48,400 nucleotides of DNA from JBKQHQ01 sp052148715 (GCA_052148715.1 JBKQHQ010000180.1:1-48400); one strand, 5' to 3'; counted from the first letter of the stretch, positions 8,120-16,608 are shown. Translations and numbers: made by a program. The notes: a model not told the origin generated them from the letters alone.

Positions 8120-8956
8120 GTGCTCAAGTGGTGCATGACCATTGCGGCCATCGCGGCCGCGCTCGTCCCCAGCGGCTCCGTCGCGCTTGCGGGCGTGGGG
8201 CAGCCGTCCCCATGGCAGATCGGCCTGCAGGAGTCTGCGTCCGTGGTCATGGACCAGCTGATCGGTTTTCACACTTTCCTGCTCGTCATCATCACACTCA
8301 TCACCATCCTTGTGCTGGCTCTGCTCTTGATCGTGATGGTTCGGTTCAATGCCAAGGCCAACCCGACGCCGTCGCGAACGACCCACAACACCTTCATTGA
8401 AGTGGTGTGGACGGTGCTTCCGATCGTTATCTTGGGTGTCATCGTCGTTCCTTCATTCAAGCTGTTGTTTCTGGAGCTCGACATTCCGCCGGCCGACCTG
8501 ACCGTGAAGGCCACTGGCCAGCAATGGTCATGGAGCTACAGCTACCCCGATAATGGCAACCTTGAATTCCCCTCGCTGCTGGCTCGGGACAAGCAGCCGC
8601 GCCTGCTCGCGGTCGACCACGAGATGGTGGTGCCGGTGAACAAGGTCGTGCGCGTTCAAGTCATCGGCGCCGATGTCATCCATTCCTTTGCGGTGCCGTC
8701 GTTCGGCATCAAGATCGACGCGGTGCCGGGCCGTCTCAACGAAACCTGGTTCAAGGCCGAGCACGAGGGCATGTACTATGGTCAGTGCTCCGAATTGTGC
8801 GGCCGCGATCATGCCTTCATGCCGATCGCGGTGAAGGTGGTGAGCGACAGCGAGTTCACGGCCTGGGTCGAGGACATGAAGAAGCAAGGCTTCGCCCGCG
8901 GCAACGAGGCGTCGCCGACCGCCTTCGCCGCGGTTGATGCGACCGGTATCAGGTGA
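8120..8956 (+). CDS. coxB: Cytochrome c oxidase subunit II
   Basis: A 278-residue CuA-bearing subunit of the aa3-type oxidase, which takes electrons from cytochrome c on the periplasmic side. A signal peptide or first helix (MTIAAIAAALVPSGSVALA) precedes two membrane helices (about residues 38-65 and 80-102) and the cupredoxin domain. The CuA site is intact: the CSELCGRDHAFM motif supplies two Cys, a His and the Met. The aromatic WSWSY patch for electron entry is present. A GTG at 8120 with AAGGAGG 9 nt upstream gives the usual family length, better than earlier in-frame starts from 7949. It is the first gene of the oxidase operon. Confidence 0.96.
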   Translation: MLKWCMTIAAIAAALVPSGSVALAGVGQPSPWQIGLQESASVVMDQLIGFHTFLLVIITLITILVLALLLIVMVRFNAKANPTPSRTTHNTFIEVVWTVLPIVILGVIVVPSFKLLFLELDIPPADLTVKATGQQWSWSYSYPDNGNLEFPSLLARDKQPRLLAVDHEMVVPVNKVVRVQVIGADVIHSFAVPSFGIKIDAVPGRLNETWFKAEHEGMYYGQCSELCGRDHAFMPIAVKVVSDSEFTAWVEDMKKQGFARGNEASPTAFAAVDATGIR

Positions 8957-8999
8957 GGCGCGGGATGCTTGGACGGTGCGACGATCACCGAAGGAACGG

Positions 9000-10613
9000 A
9001 TGACGATGGACACGACTGTGACGGCTCATGGTGAGCACGAAGCGCACGACCACCCCACCGGCTGGCGGCGGTATGTCTATTCGACGAACCACAAGGACAT
9101 CGGCACGATGTACTTGGTGTTCGCGATCATTGCCGGGATCATCGGCGCTACGCTCTCGGTGGCCATCCGGATGGAGCTGCAGAACCCCGGCCTGCAGATC
9201 TTCAGCAACCCGCACACCTTCAACGCATTCACGACGTCGCACGGTCTCATCATGATCTTCTTCATGGTAATGCCGGCGATGATCGGCGGATTCGGCAACT
9301 GGATGGTGCCGCTCATGATCGGCGCGCCGGATATGGCGTTCCCGCGCATGAACAACATCTCGTTCTGGCTGCTGCCGGCGTCGTTCACGCTGTTGATCAT
9401 CTCCCTGTTCGTCGAAGGCGAAAAGGGATCCAACGGGGTCGGTGCCGGCTGGACCATCTACGCACCGCTGTCGACCACCGGCCATCCCGGGATGGCGGTC
9501 GATTTTGCGATCCTGTCACTGCACTTCGCGGGCGCATCGTCGATCCTCGGCGCCATCAACTTCATCACGACGATCTTCAACATGCGCGCGCCGGGCATGA
9601 CGCTGCACAAGATGCCGCTGTTCGTATGGTCGATCCTCGTCACGGTATTCCTGCTGCTGCTGGCGCTGCCGGTGCTGGCCGGCGCGATCACCATGCTGCT
9701 CACCGACCGCAACTTCGGCACGAAATTCTTCAGCCCGGATGGCGGCGGTGATCCGCTGCTGTTCCAGCATTTGTTCTGGTTCTTCGGCCATCCCGAGGTC
9801 TACATTCTCATTCTGCCCGGCTTCGGCATGATCAGCCAGATCATATCGACCTTCAGCCGCAAGCCGGTGTTCGGCTATCTAGGCATGGCCTATGCTATGG
9901 TCGCGATCGGCTTCATCGGCTTCGTCGTGTGGGCGCACCATATGTACACGGTCGGCATGTCGACCAGCACCCAAGCCTATTTCATCCTTGCCACGATGGT
10001 GATAGCGGTTCCGACGGGCGTGAAGATCTTCTCCTGGATCGCGACCATGTGGGGCGGCTCCATCGAGTTCCGCGCTCCCATGCTGTGGGCGATCGGCTTC
10101 ATCTTCTTGTTCACGGTCGGCGGCGTCACCGGCGTGGTGCTTGCCAATGCCGGCGTCGATCGGGTGCTGCAGGACACCTACTACGTCGTTGCCCACTTCC
10201 ACTACGTGCTCTCGCTCGGCGCCGTCTTTACCATCTTTGCCGGCTGGTATTATTGGTTCCCCAAGATGACCGGCTACATGTACGACGAGACGATCGCCAA
10301 GGCGCATTTCTGGATCACCTTCGTGGGCGTGAATCTGGTGTTTTTCCCGCAGCACTTCCTCGGGCTTGCCGGAATGCCGCGGCGCATTGTCGATTATCCG
10401 GATGCCTTTGCCGGGTGGAACTTCGTGTCCTCCATCGGCTCCTACATTTCCTATTTCGGGATGATCGTCTTCCTCTTCGGCATGGCGCAGGCATTCATTC
10501 GCAAGGAAAAGGCCGCCAACAATCCATGGGGTGCGGGCGCGACGACGCTCGAATGGACGCTGTCTTCGCCGCCGCCGTTCCACCAATACGAGACCCTGCC
10601 GCGCATCCGGTGA
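9000..10613 (+). CDS. coxA: Cytochrome c oxidase subunit I
   Basis: A 537-residue catalytic subunit with 12 membrane helices that holds heme a, heme a3 and CuB, reduces oxygen and pumps protons. Diagnostic segments are STNHKDIGTMYL near the N-terminus, THSHGL-type heme ligand region (TTSHGLIMIFFMVMPA), FWFFGHPEVYILILPGFG with the CuB His-Tyr crosslink pair, the VWAHHMYTVGM His pair, and the VVAHFHYVLSLG heme ligands. The ATG at 9000 follows AAGGAACGG; the frame overlaps coxB upstream only by its non-coding extension. It lies 43 bp after coxB. Confidence 0.98.
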   Translation: MTMDTTVTAHGEHEAHDHPTGWRRYVYSTNHKDIGTMYLVFAIIAGIIGATLSVAIRMELQNPGLQIFSNPHTFNAFTTSHGLIMIFFMVMPAMIGGFGNWMVPLMIGAPDMAFPRMNNISFWLLPASFTLLIISLFVEGEKGSNGVGAGWTIYAPLSTTGHPGMAVDFAILSLHFAGASSILGAINFITTIFNMRAPGMTLHKMPLFVWSILVTVFLLLLALPVLAGAITMLLTDRNFGTKFFSPDGGGDPLLFQHLFWFFGHPEVYILILPGFGMISQIISTFSRKPVFGYLGMAYAMVAIGFIGFVVWAHHMYTVGMSTSTQAYFILATMVIAVPTGVKIFSWIATMWGGSIEFRAPMLWAIGFIFLFTVGGVTGVVLANAGVDRVLQDTYYVVAHFHYVLSLGAVFTIFAGWYYWFPKMTGYMYDETIAKAHFWITFVGVNLVFFPQHFLGLAGMPRRIVDYPDAFAGWNFVSSIGSYISYFGMIVFLFGMAQAFIRKEKAANNPWGAGATTLEWTLSSPPPFHQYETLPRIR

Positions 10614-10682
10614 GAGACAAGGATCGGAGCCGGGTCCGGTCCCGATCAACCAGCATCGCTTTGAGACGAACGACGTAAAAGT

Positions 10683-11642
10683 ATGGCTCTGGTCACCGAA
10701 GGCGACACAATGCACGGTCTGCGGCCGGCGAACGGCGCCTTTGCGGCTCCGCAGCCGAGCCTCGCCGAGGTTGGCGACTATATCGCGCTGCTCAAGCCGC
10801 GAGTCATGTCGCTGGTGGTGTTCACCGCTTTGGTCGGGTTGGTCATCGCGCCGGCTGCGGTGCATCCTGTGATCGGGGCCACGGCGTTGATCTGCATTGC
10901 GGTCGGCGCGGGCGCCGCAGGTGCGCTCAACATGTGGTATGACGCCGATATCGACGCGCTGATGACGCGGACCTCGCAGCGGCCGATACCGCGCGGCCGC
11001 GTGCTGCCGGGAGAGGCATTGGCATTCGGTTTGACGCTTGCCGTGGGTGCTGTAGCGGTGCTCGGCCTCCTGGTCAGCTGGGTTGCGGCGGGGCTGCTCG
11101 CCTTCACGATCTTGTTCTACGCCGTCATCTATACGATGTGGCTCAAGCGCTTGACGCCGCAGAACATCGTGATCGGCGGTGCGGCCGGCGCGTTCCCGCC
11201 GATGATCGGGTGGGCGGCGGCGACTGGGGGCATCGGCATCGAGCCGATCGTGCTGTTCCTCATCATTTTCTTTTGGACGCCGCCGCACTTCTGGGCGCTC
11301 TCGCTTTGCCGCGCCGACGACTATGCGCGCGCCGGGGTGCCGATGCTGCCGGTCGTCGCCGGCGCGCGCGAGACGCGGCGACAGATCCTGCTCTACTCGC
11401 TCGTTCTGGCGCCGCTGGGCCTCGCGCCATCGCTGCTTGGGTTCGCCGGCTATTTCTATGGCGCGATGGCGGTCGTCACCGGCGCCGTGATGGTCGGCTT
11501 GGCGGCACGCGTATGGGCGGGCAAAGGCGAGGCGGCGGAGCGGCAATTGTTCGCCTTTTCGATCGTCTATCTTTTCCTGCTGTTCGCGGCGCTACTCCTT
11601 GAGCATCAGCTCGGCGGAGCGCTCACTGGCCTTTTCGCATGA
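10683..11642 (+). CDS. ctaB: Protoheme IX farnesyltransferase (heme O synthase)
   Basis: A 319-residue polytopic membrane enzyme of the UbiA superfamily. It attaches a farnesyl chain to heme b to make heme O, the precursor of heme A needed by CoxA. The prenyl-diphosphate site NMWYDADIDALMTRTSQRP (Asp-rich, about residues 82-100) and the second region YTMWLKRLTPQNIVIGG are visible. The start could be ATG 10683 or ATG 10710 (MHGLRPANG); neither has a strong ribosome-binding site. It sits between coxA and ctaG in the usual alphaproteobacterial order. No ctaA (heme A synthase) is in the window. Confidence 0.96.
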   Translation: MALVTEGDTMHGLRPANGAFAAPQPSLAEVGDYIALLKPRVMSLVVFTALVGLVIAPAAVHPVIGATALICIAVGAGAAGALNMWYDADIDALMTRTSQRPIPRGRVLPGEALAFGLTLAVGAVAVLGLLVSWVAAGLLAFTILFYAVIYTMWLKRLTPQNIVIGGAAGAFPPMIGWAAATGGIGIEPIVLFLIIFFWTPPHFWALSLCRADDYARAGVPMLPVVAGARETRRQILLYSLVLAPLGLAPSLLGFAGYFYGAMAVVTGAVMVGLAARVWAGKGEAAERQLFAFSIVYLFLLFAALLLEHQLGGALTGLFA

Positions 11643-11654
11643 TCTGGGTCGAGC

Positions 11655-11816
11655 ATGGCTGATGATCGAGAGCCGGGGATCGTGCTCACGCCGGAGCAGA
11701 AGCGCCGCCAACGTGCCCGCTCGATTGCGATTGCCGTTGCCCTCGGCGTGCTGGTGGCGATCTTCTATGCCGTCACCCTGGTCAAGGGTCCGGGCGTGCT
11801 GACCCGGCCGATGTAA
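11655..11816 (+). CDS. Small CoxF-like membrane protein
   Basis: A 53-residue protein too short for most gene callers. The N-terminus is polar (ADDREPGIVLTPEQKRRQRA), followed by one membrane helix (SIAIAVALGVLVAIFYAVTLV) and a short tail KGPGVLTRPM. This layout and its position between ctaB and ctaG match the small CoxF-type protein of alphaproteobacterial cox operons, whose role in oxidase assembly is not well defined. The ATG is 12 bp after the ctaB stop and the stop is 19 bp before ctaG, so translation is likely coupled. The TPEQ(K/R)RR N-terminal motif is what I recall as typical. Confidence 0.85.
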   Translation: MADDREPGIVLTPEQKRRQRARSIAIAVALGVLVAIFYAVTLVKGPGVLTRPM

Positions 11817-11835
11817 AAGAGGGCGTGCCGGACGA

Positions 11836-12450
11836 ATGGTTGCGACAGACCATCGGCGAGAGCAGACAGAGCGCGCGCGAGCCCGTGATCTGGTGATCGC
11901 GGCGGCTTGCGGCGCCTTTGTCGTGCTGATGGTTGGCATGGCCTATGCCTCGGTGCCGTTTTACACCTGGTTCTGCCGCGTGACCGGCTTCGGCGGGACG
12001 ACGCAGGTGTCGACGGCGGCTCCCGGCGAGGTGCTCGCGCGGACGCTCACGGTGCGGTTCGATGCGAATGTGATGGGCGGGCTGCCTTGGCACTTCGAGC
12101 CGAAGCAGAACGCCATGCAGGTTCACATCGGTGAGGTGGCGACCGCCTTCTACACCATTGCGGATGAATCCGGACGCGAGACCGCGGGCCTTGCCTCCTA
12201 CAACGTCAGTCCGCCTACCACCGGCGGCTATTTCGAGAAGATCAACTGCTTCTGCTTCACCGAGCAGCATCTCAAGCCGCACGAAACGCGGGAGATTGCG
12301 GTCGTATTTTATGTGGATCCCTCGCTCGTGAGAGACGCCGAGCAGGACGGTCTCAACACCATCACGCTGTCCTACACTTTCTACCCGGCGCGTCAGCCGA
12401 CGGCTCCGGTTGCCGCCAGCGCCGCGTCGGAGCCGGGCGGCCGCTTGTAA
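11836..12450 (+). CDS. ctaG: Cytochrome c oxidase assembly protein CtaG (Cox11)
   Basis: A 204-residue copper chaperone that delivers copper to the CuB site of CoxA. One N-terminal membrane anchor (LVIAAACGAFVVLMVGMAYASVPFY) is followed by the periplasmic immunoglobulin-like Cox11 domain. The copper-binding CFCF motif is intact (INCFCFTEQHL), as is the conserved FYTWFCRVTGFGGTTQ segment with a further Cys. Length is normal. It follows the CoxF-like gene closely and precedes ctaE by 43 bp. Confidence 0.96.
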   Translation: MVATDHRREQTERARARDLVIAAACGAFVVLMVGMAYASVPFYTWFCRVTGFGGTTQVSTAAPGEVLARTLTVRFDANVMGGLPWHFEPKQNAMQVHIGEVATAFYTIADESGRETAGLASYNVSPPTTGGYFEKINCFCFTEQHLKPHETREIAVVFYVDPSLVRDAEQDGLNTITLSYTFYPARQPTAPVAASAASEPGGRL

Positions 12451-12493
12451 TGCAAGGACTTGACGCTGCGCGCGCGAGCGCGCCGCGAGCAGA

Positions 12494-13372
12494 ATGAGAA
12501 CGGAGACGATGACGATGGCCGAGGCGCACACCAAGCCGAACCACGACTACCACCTGGTCGACCCGAGTCCCTGGCCGGCCGTCGGTTCGGTCGCGGCCTT
12601 TCTCATGGCTGTCGGCCTCATCCTGTGGATGCACCAAGCGAGCCCCGCGGCGCCTTTCATCTTCGGCGTCGGCATCATCGGCATCGCCTACACCATGATC
12701 GGCTGGTGGCGCGACGTGATCGGCGAGGCGGAATACCAGGGCTTTCATAGCCGCGTGGTGCAGATCTCGCACCGCTACGGCATGATCCTGTTCATCGCAT
12801 CCGAGGTGATGTTCTTCGTCGCGTGGTTCTGGGCCTACTTCAACACCGCGCTGTTCCCCGCCGACGTCCATCAGGTGATGCGCACGGAGCTCCTCGGCGG
12901 CGAGTGGCCGCCGAAGGGGATCGTGACCTTCGACCCCTGGCATCTGCCGCTGCTCAACACCCTCATTCTGCTCACATCGGGGACGACGGTGACCTGGGCG
13001 CACCATGCGCTGCTCGAGAACGACCGCAATGGGCTCAAATGGGGCCTCATTTGCACGATCGCGCTCGGGCTCACTTTCACCTGCGTGCAGGCTTATGAAT
13101 ACGCCCACGCTGCCTTCCACTATTCAGGCAGCATCTACGGCGCGACCTTCTTCATGGCGACAGGCTTTCACGGCGCGCATGTGATCATCGGCTCGATCTT
13201 TCTGATCGTGTGCCTCGTGCGCGCGATGGCCGGGCAGTTCAGCCCGACGCAGCATCTGGGCTTCGAGTTTGCGGCCTGGTACTGGCACTTCGTCGACGTG
13301 GTCTGGCTGTTCTTGTTCGCCTGCATTTACGTGTGGGGCTCTGGTGCGGGCGAAGCGGCGGGCGCAGGGTAG
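12494..13372 (+). CDS. ctaE: Cytochrome c oxidase subunit III
   Basis: A 292-residue seven-helix subunit that stabilises the oxidase core and supports proton uptake. Family segments include HDYHLVDPSPWP near the N-terminus, the GMILFIASEVMFFVAWFWAYF helix, the GTTVTWAHHAL block and the terminal FAAWYWHFVDVVWLFLF signature. Three in-frame ATGs lie close together (12494, 12509, 12515); GGAG at 12501-12504 best suits 12515 (MAEAHTKPNHDYH), so the true protein may be seven residues shorter. It completes the structural genes of the aa3 oxidase. Confidence 0.96.
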   Translation: MRTETMTMAEAHTKPNHDYHLVDPSPWPAVGSVAAFLMAVGLILWMHQASPAAPFIFGVGIIGIAYTMIGWWRDVIGEAEYQGFHSRVVQISHRYGMILFIASEVMFFVAWFWAYFNTALFPADVHQVMRTELLGGEWPPKGIVTFDPWHLPLLNTLILLTSGTTVTWAHHALLENDRNGLKWGLICTIALGLTFTCVQAYEYAHAAFHYSGSIYGATFFMATGFHGAHVIIGSIFLIVCLVRAMAGQFSPTQHLGFEFAAWYWHFVDVVWLFLFACIYVWGSGAGEAAGAG

Positions 13373-13410
13373 CGCTCGCGCCGGCGCTATCGTCAGGTAA
13401 GAGCGTTGCC

Positions 13411-13797
13411 ATGGCGAATGAGTCCTTTGTCACGCCTTCGCCTTATGTCGCAGGCCTTTCCTGCCGCTGCCCGCGTTGCGGCAAGGGCAAGCTGTTCCGG
13501 GGTTTCCTCGAGGTGATGCCGAGCTGCACAGTCTGCGGGCTCGATTACTCATTCGTCGATGCCGGCGACGGGCCGGCCGTCTTCGTGATCCTGATCGCCG
13601 GTTTCGTGGTGGTGGGTGCCGCACTGATCGTCGAGATGCGATATCATCCGCCGTACTGGGTGCACGCGGCGCTATGGGGACCGTTGATCCTCGTTGTAAC
13701 GCTAGTGCCGCTGCGCCTGCTCAAGAGCCTGCTGATAGCGTTGCAGTATCACCACAAAGCCGCAGAGGGCCGCCTGGAACGCAAGGGCGAGGCGTGA
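13411..13797 (+). CDS. DUF983-family membrane protein with zinc-ribbon N-terminus
   Basis: A 128-residue protein. The N-terminus has two CxxC-type pairs (CRCPRCGKGKLFRGF, then SCTVCGLDY), a likely metal ribbon, followed by two membrane helices (AVFVILIAGFVVVGAALIVE and ALWGPLILVVTLVPLRLLKS). This is the DUF983 arrangement, regularly found between ctaE and SURF1 in alphaproteobacteria, so an assembly role in the oxidase is likely but unproven. The ATG at 13411 follows a weak Shine-Dalgarno. The stop overlaps the GTG start of SURF1 (GTGA), which implies translational coupling. Confidence 0.9.
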   Translation: MANESFVTPSPYVAGLSCRCPRCGKGKLFRGFLEVMPSCTVCGLDYSFVDAGDGPAVFVILIAGFVVVGAALIVEMRYHPPYWVHAALWGPLILVVTLVPLRLLKSLLIALQYHHKAAEGRLERKGEA

Positions 13798-14555
13798 GGG
13801 CTCCGGCCAACCCTGCGCCGCAGCGCCGCACGGGCCTCATCAGCGCTGCGCTCGTGACCCTCATCGCGGTCGCGGTCCTCCTTGGGCTCGGCACCTGGCA
13901 GCTCGAACGCAAGCGCTGGAAGGAGGCCTTGATCGACACGCTTGATCGACGAGTCGCAGCGGCGCCGGTCGAGCTGCCTCCCCGCGCGATCTGGCCGCGC
14001 CTCGATCCGGCGCGGGACGAGTTTCGCCACGTCGCCTTTCGCGCCCTGTTCGCGCCGGACCAGGAGGCTTTGGTCTACACCAGCGGCTCGGCGTTTCGCA
14101 CCGACGTCTCCGGGCCCGGCTATTGGGTCTTTGCTCCGGCCAGCCTTCCCGATGGCGCCGTTGTCGTGGTCAATCGCGGCTTTGTTCCGCAGGGCGGACC
14201 GCAGCGCCCCGGCAAGGCGCAAAGCGAGCCCGCCGGCAGCCTCGACATCGTCGGCGTCCTGCGCTGGCCGGAGGCGCGGGGCGCCTTCACGCCGGCCGAC
14301 GAGCCCGACAAGAACCTGTGGTTCGTCCGTGATCCCGCGGTGATCGCCGCGGCCAAGGGCTGGGGCGCGGTTGCGCCGTTCTTGGTCGAGCAGGAGGCGC
14401 CGGTGCCGCCCAGTGGATGGCCGCGCCCCGGCCCGTTGACCGTGCAGCTGCGCAATGAGCATCTGCAATACGCCTTGACCTGGTACGGGCTTGCCCTGGC
14501 GCTCGTGGCGGTATTCGCTGTGTGGGCGCGGGGGGCGCGGCGGCAGGCCGCGTAG
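13794..14555 (+). CDS. SURF1-family cytochrome oxidase assembly protein
   Basis: A 253-residue protein of the SURF1/Shy1 family, which helps insert heme a into subunit I. Two membrane helices at the ends (LISAALVTLIAVAVLLGLGTWQLERKRWK and LTWYGLALALVAVFAVWARG) flank a periplasmic domain. The LGTWQL.RK.WK motif, the VVVNRGFVP motif and the terminal YALTWYGLA signature are all present. It starts with GTG overlapping the DUF983 stop. It is the last gene of the cox operon; downstream is a 532-bp gene-poor stretch. Confidence 0.94.
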   Translation: MRAPANPAPQRRTGLISAALVTLIAVAVLLGLGTWQLERKRWKEALIDTLDRRVAAAPVELPPRAIWPRLDPARDEFRHVAFRALFAPDQEALVYTSGSAFRTDVSGPGYWVFAPASLPDGAVVVVNRGFVPQGGPQRPGKAQSEPAGSLDIVGVLRWPEARGAFTPADEPDKNLWFVRDPAVIAAAKGWGAVAPFLVEQEAPVPPSGWPRPGPLTVQLRNEHLQYALTWYGLALALVAVFAVWARGARRQAA

Positions 14556-15087
14556 CGCAAAAAAGATGGCGATCCGATCGGCATCACACCTTAGCGGGTG
14601 TCTGCGCCGGCACGCCGGCCACGCGCGAGATCGCACGCAACTAAATATCTTACACAGTACGATTTCGGGCCGCCGAATTGAGCCGGGGCATGCTCGCCAA
14701 CGGCCGCTTATCCCTAAGCATGCCGACCCCTCGGCAGCCCGCCGGGGCTCGGCTGTTTGCAAAAACCGGCGGTCCGGCGTTCCCTGACATCCAACTACGA
14801 GACTGGTTTGAACGGCTACGCCGCGCAAATCCGATGCTCTCTGCTCATTGGCTGCTGTGTCATGGTAATGACCGAACATCGGGAGCCGTATGCATCGAGA
14901 GGTTCAGGTACGGTTCTGGGAGCGCGCGGAGGTGAAAGTCCTCCGGGCGACTCGTCAAACAGAGAAAGGCTCATAGCGAGCATTTCTAGACCGCTGTACC
15001 CCCCGGAAACCGGACGCCCGCGAAATCCAGAGCGGCTACGCGAAACACCGACTTGAAGCGAATCGAAAAGATTGCCAGGCCGTTGTC
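14556..15087. other. Gene-poor stretch after the cox operon
   Basis: Apart from the intron end at 14883-14960, I see no gene. Open frames here have no family resemblance and are Arg/Pro-rich translations typical of non-coding GC-rich DNA. Base composition is visibly lower in GC in parts (for example around 14640-14665) than the neighbouring genes, which fits inserted or decayed DNA. Confidence 0.5.
14883..14960 (+). mobile_element. Group II intron 3' end (domains V and VI), 5'-truncated remnant
   Basis: Positions 14883-14916 are a 34-nt domain V: GAGCCGTA (14883-14890) pairs with TACGGTTC (14909-14916), including the catalytic AGC triad and its G-U pair, with a GAGA tetraloop at 14897-14900. 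Next comes a domain VI hairpin: GAG-CGC-g-CGGAGG (14920-14932) pairs with CCTCCG-g-GCG-A-CTC (14940-14953). A single unpaired A at 14950 lies exactly where the lariat branch point should be, a few bases from the 3' end. No reverse transcriptase frame lies upstream, and SURF1 ends only 327 bp before. Incomplete reverse transcription leaves such 5'-truncated copies. The 5' limit and the 3' junction are not certain. Confidence 0.75.
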
Positions 15088-15249
15088 ATGGCAAAACGAT
15101 GTCACACGTGCCAAAGAACTTTCGGGCTCATCAGGCACCGGTATGGCCTTAAGCAGTTCTGCCGAAGGAAATGTCTCAAAAAGTATAAGGATGACATCGA
15201 GCGGGAACTATGTCGCCGTCGAGGCTGGTTCTATTCGTTGGTCCGATAG
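15088..15249 (+). CDS. Small Cys-rich (zinc-ribbon-like) hypothetical protein
   Basis: A 53-residue basic protein, shorter than usual gene-calling limits. It has CHTC (residues 5-8) and CRRKC (25-29), a CxxC...CxxxC arrangement likely to bind zinc, within a KRCHTCQRTFGLIRHRYG...KQFCRRKCLKKYKDDIERE sequence. Small proteins with this pattern are, from memory, common and uncharacterised in Bradyrhizobium relatives. The ATG has no clear Shine-Dalgarno (CCAGGCCG upstream). The segment 15250-15459 after it holds nothing I can call except the ribosome-binding site of the porin-like gene. Confidence 0.6.
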   Translation: MAKRCHTCQRTFGLIRHRYGLKQFCRRKCLKKYKDDIERELCRRRGWFYSLVR

Positions 15250-15459
15250 AGGCGGAGCGTCATCGGTGCTGGCCAAATCGCTGTCCGCCAGATGTCGCCA
15301 CGATAGGGCCGACAAAATAAGGGGAAAAGCCTCCTGGAGAAATGCAGGTGCCGCATCGATGACGGGCCGTTAATGGTATTAGGTCAAACGTGAACAAGTA
15401 GGCGCTGACGAACGCCGGTCGGGAAGCGCATTGCCTGATCAACCAAGTGAGGGGTAAGC

Positions 15460-16161
15460 ATGAAGAAGCTAATGATGGGAACTGCGATTTCATTGGCCAT
15501 AGTTGCCGGTGCTGCTGCTGCCGACCTATCCCCCGCTCCGGTCTATGGTAAGGCTCTACCGCCGGCGTGGAGCTGGAGCGGCTGCTATGTTGGTGGCAAC
15601 GTAGGTGGTGGTTGGACCAACATATCGGCATACGACCCAAGACTTCTAATCAGCGACGGGAATACTAACGGCTCAGGCGTCGTCGGCGGCGGCCAGATCG
15701 GCTGCGACTACCAGATAGGTTCCCTCGTATTCGGCATCCAAGGTATGATCGACGGGACGAGCATCAGAGGCAGCGGCGTCGAACCGGTCCTGCCATTAAC
15801 GAATAGCGGCTCGGTACCTTGGCTCGCCGCGTTGACTGGCCGGATCGGGTTCATTGTGCTGCCGACGACGCTGATCTACGCCAAAGGTGGTCCTGCCTTG
15901 GCACGCAACAACATCTCCACCGCGGTTACCGCAACCGGCGTGCCATTTTCCTCGACGGGCTACACCGCCGGCAGCGGCTGGATCGCCGGCGTTGGACTTG
16001 AACACATGTTTATGCCTCATTGGTCGGTGTTCGTCGAATATGACTACCTCAGCTCGAACACCCAAACCGAGACTTTCACTAATATGCTAGGATCAACATT
16101 TCCGATCAATATTACTCAGAACGTGCAGATGGGCATAGTTGGCGTCAACTTACGCTTCTGA
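15460..16161 (+). CDS. Outer membrane beta-barrel protein (Omp25/31-like)
   Basis: A 233-residue protein with a clear signal peptide (MKKLMMGTAISLAIVAGAAAA, cleavage before DLSPAP). The mature chain starts with WSWSGCYVGGNVGGGW, the hallmark of the opacity/Omp25/31 eight-stranded barrels of Rhizobiales. It has alternating Gly and aromatic residues throughout and ends in a phenylalanine after a hydrophobic strand (MGIVGVNLRF), the outer-membrane C-terminal signal. GAGGGG lies upstream of the ATG. A rho-independent terminator follows at 16251, so it is probably monocistronic. It shows lower GC codon use than the oxidase genes. Confidence 0.9.
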   Translation: MKKLMMGTAISLAIVAGAAAADLSPAPVYGKALPPAWSWSGCYVGGNVGGGWTNISAYDPRLLISDGNTNGSGVVGGGQIGCDYQIGSLVFGIQGMIDGTSIRGSGVEPVLPLTNSGSVPWLAALTGRIGFIVLPTTLIYAKGGPALARNNISTAVTATGVPFSSTGYTAGSGWIAGVGLEHMFMPHWSVFVEYDYLSSNTQTETFTNMLGSTFPINITQNVQMGIVGVNLRF

Positions 16162-16250
16162 TCACGATCGCTCGGGGGTTCGATGGTCGGCTTTCCGCCG
16201 ACTGTTGGGTCGAACATGCTGCCGCACAGCAAGCTACCAAGCGGCAAATC

Positions 16251-16273
16251 AGCCCCGCTCCACGGGGCTTTTT
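16251..16273 (+). terminator. Rho-independent terminator after the Omp gene
   Basis: AGCCCCG (16251-16257) pairs with CGGGGCT (16263-16269) around a CTCCA loop, followed by TTTTT. It is 90 bp after the Omp stop codon. Confidence 0.85.
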
Positions 16274-16385
16274 GTTAGATGCCGAGAAGACAGGCCTGCG
16301 TCAACCAGCCACCGCCTTTCGCTAGTCGGTTGACATGCTAAGCGCCGCACGTGAGAATGAGCAGTTCCAACTCAGTGGAGGCATC

Positions 16386-16559
16386 ATGGCCAAGAAAGCA
16401 TCAAAGCGTCGCGAATGGACCAAACAGGATATTCAAGAGCTGAAGGCGATGGCGAAATCGAAAACTCCCGCCCCAAAAATCGCCAAGTCTCTCAAGCGGA
16501 CCGTGGGAGCAACACGGCAAAAAGCATTCAGCTTGGGTGTTTCGCTGGACTCTCGCTGA
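16386..16559 (+). CDS. Small SANT/Myb-like helix protein
   Basis: A 57-residue basic protein (MAKKASKRREWTKQDIQELK...). The WTKQDIQELKAMAKSKTPAPKIAKSLKRTVGATRQKAFSLG core reads like a short tri-helical SANT or HTH unit, with the KTP.PKIAKSLKRT.GATRQKA segment as the recognition-type helix. Such proteins are conserved and uncharacterised in Bradyrhizobium-like genomes (from memory). GGAGG 7 nt before the ATG at 16386 supports this start over the longer frame from 16335. The hairpin TCGAAGC/GCTTCGA at 16577-16593, followed by an imperfect T-rich run, may terminate it. Confidence 0.75.
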   Translation: MAKKASKRREWTKQDIQELKAMAKSKTPAPKIAKSLKRTVGATRQKAFSLGVSLDSR

Positions 16560-16576
16560 CGGCGGAAAGCAGCATC

Positions 16577-16608
16577 TCGAAGCCTCGCTTCGACGGAGCT
16601 TTCTCTTT
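16577..16608 (+). terminator. Possible weak terminator after the SANT-like gene
   Basis: TCGAAGC (16577-16583) pairs perfectly with GCTTCGA (16587-16593) around CTC. The following GCTTTCTCTTTAG is T-rich but interrupted, so termination is only plausible. Confidence 0.4.

Noticed and set aside
9879..11546. 555-codon minus-strand frame across coxA and ctaB
   Set aside because: It is antisense to two intact, highly conserved oxidase genes; its translation is charged and low-complexity.
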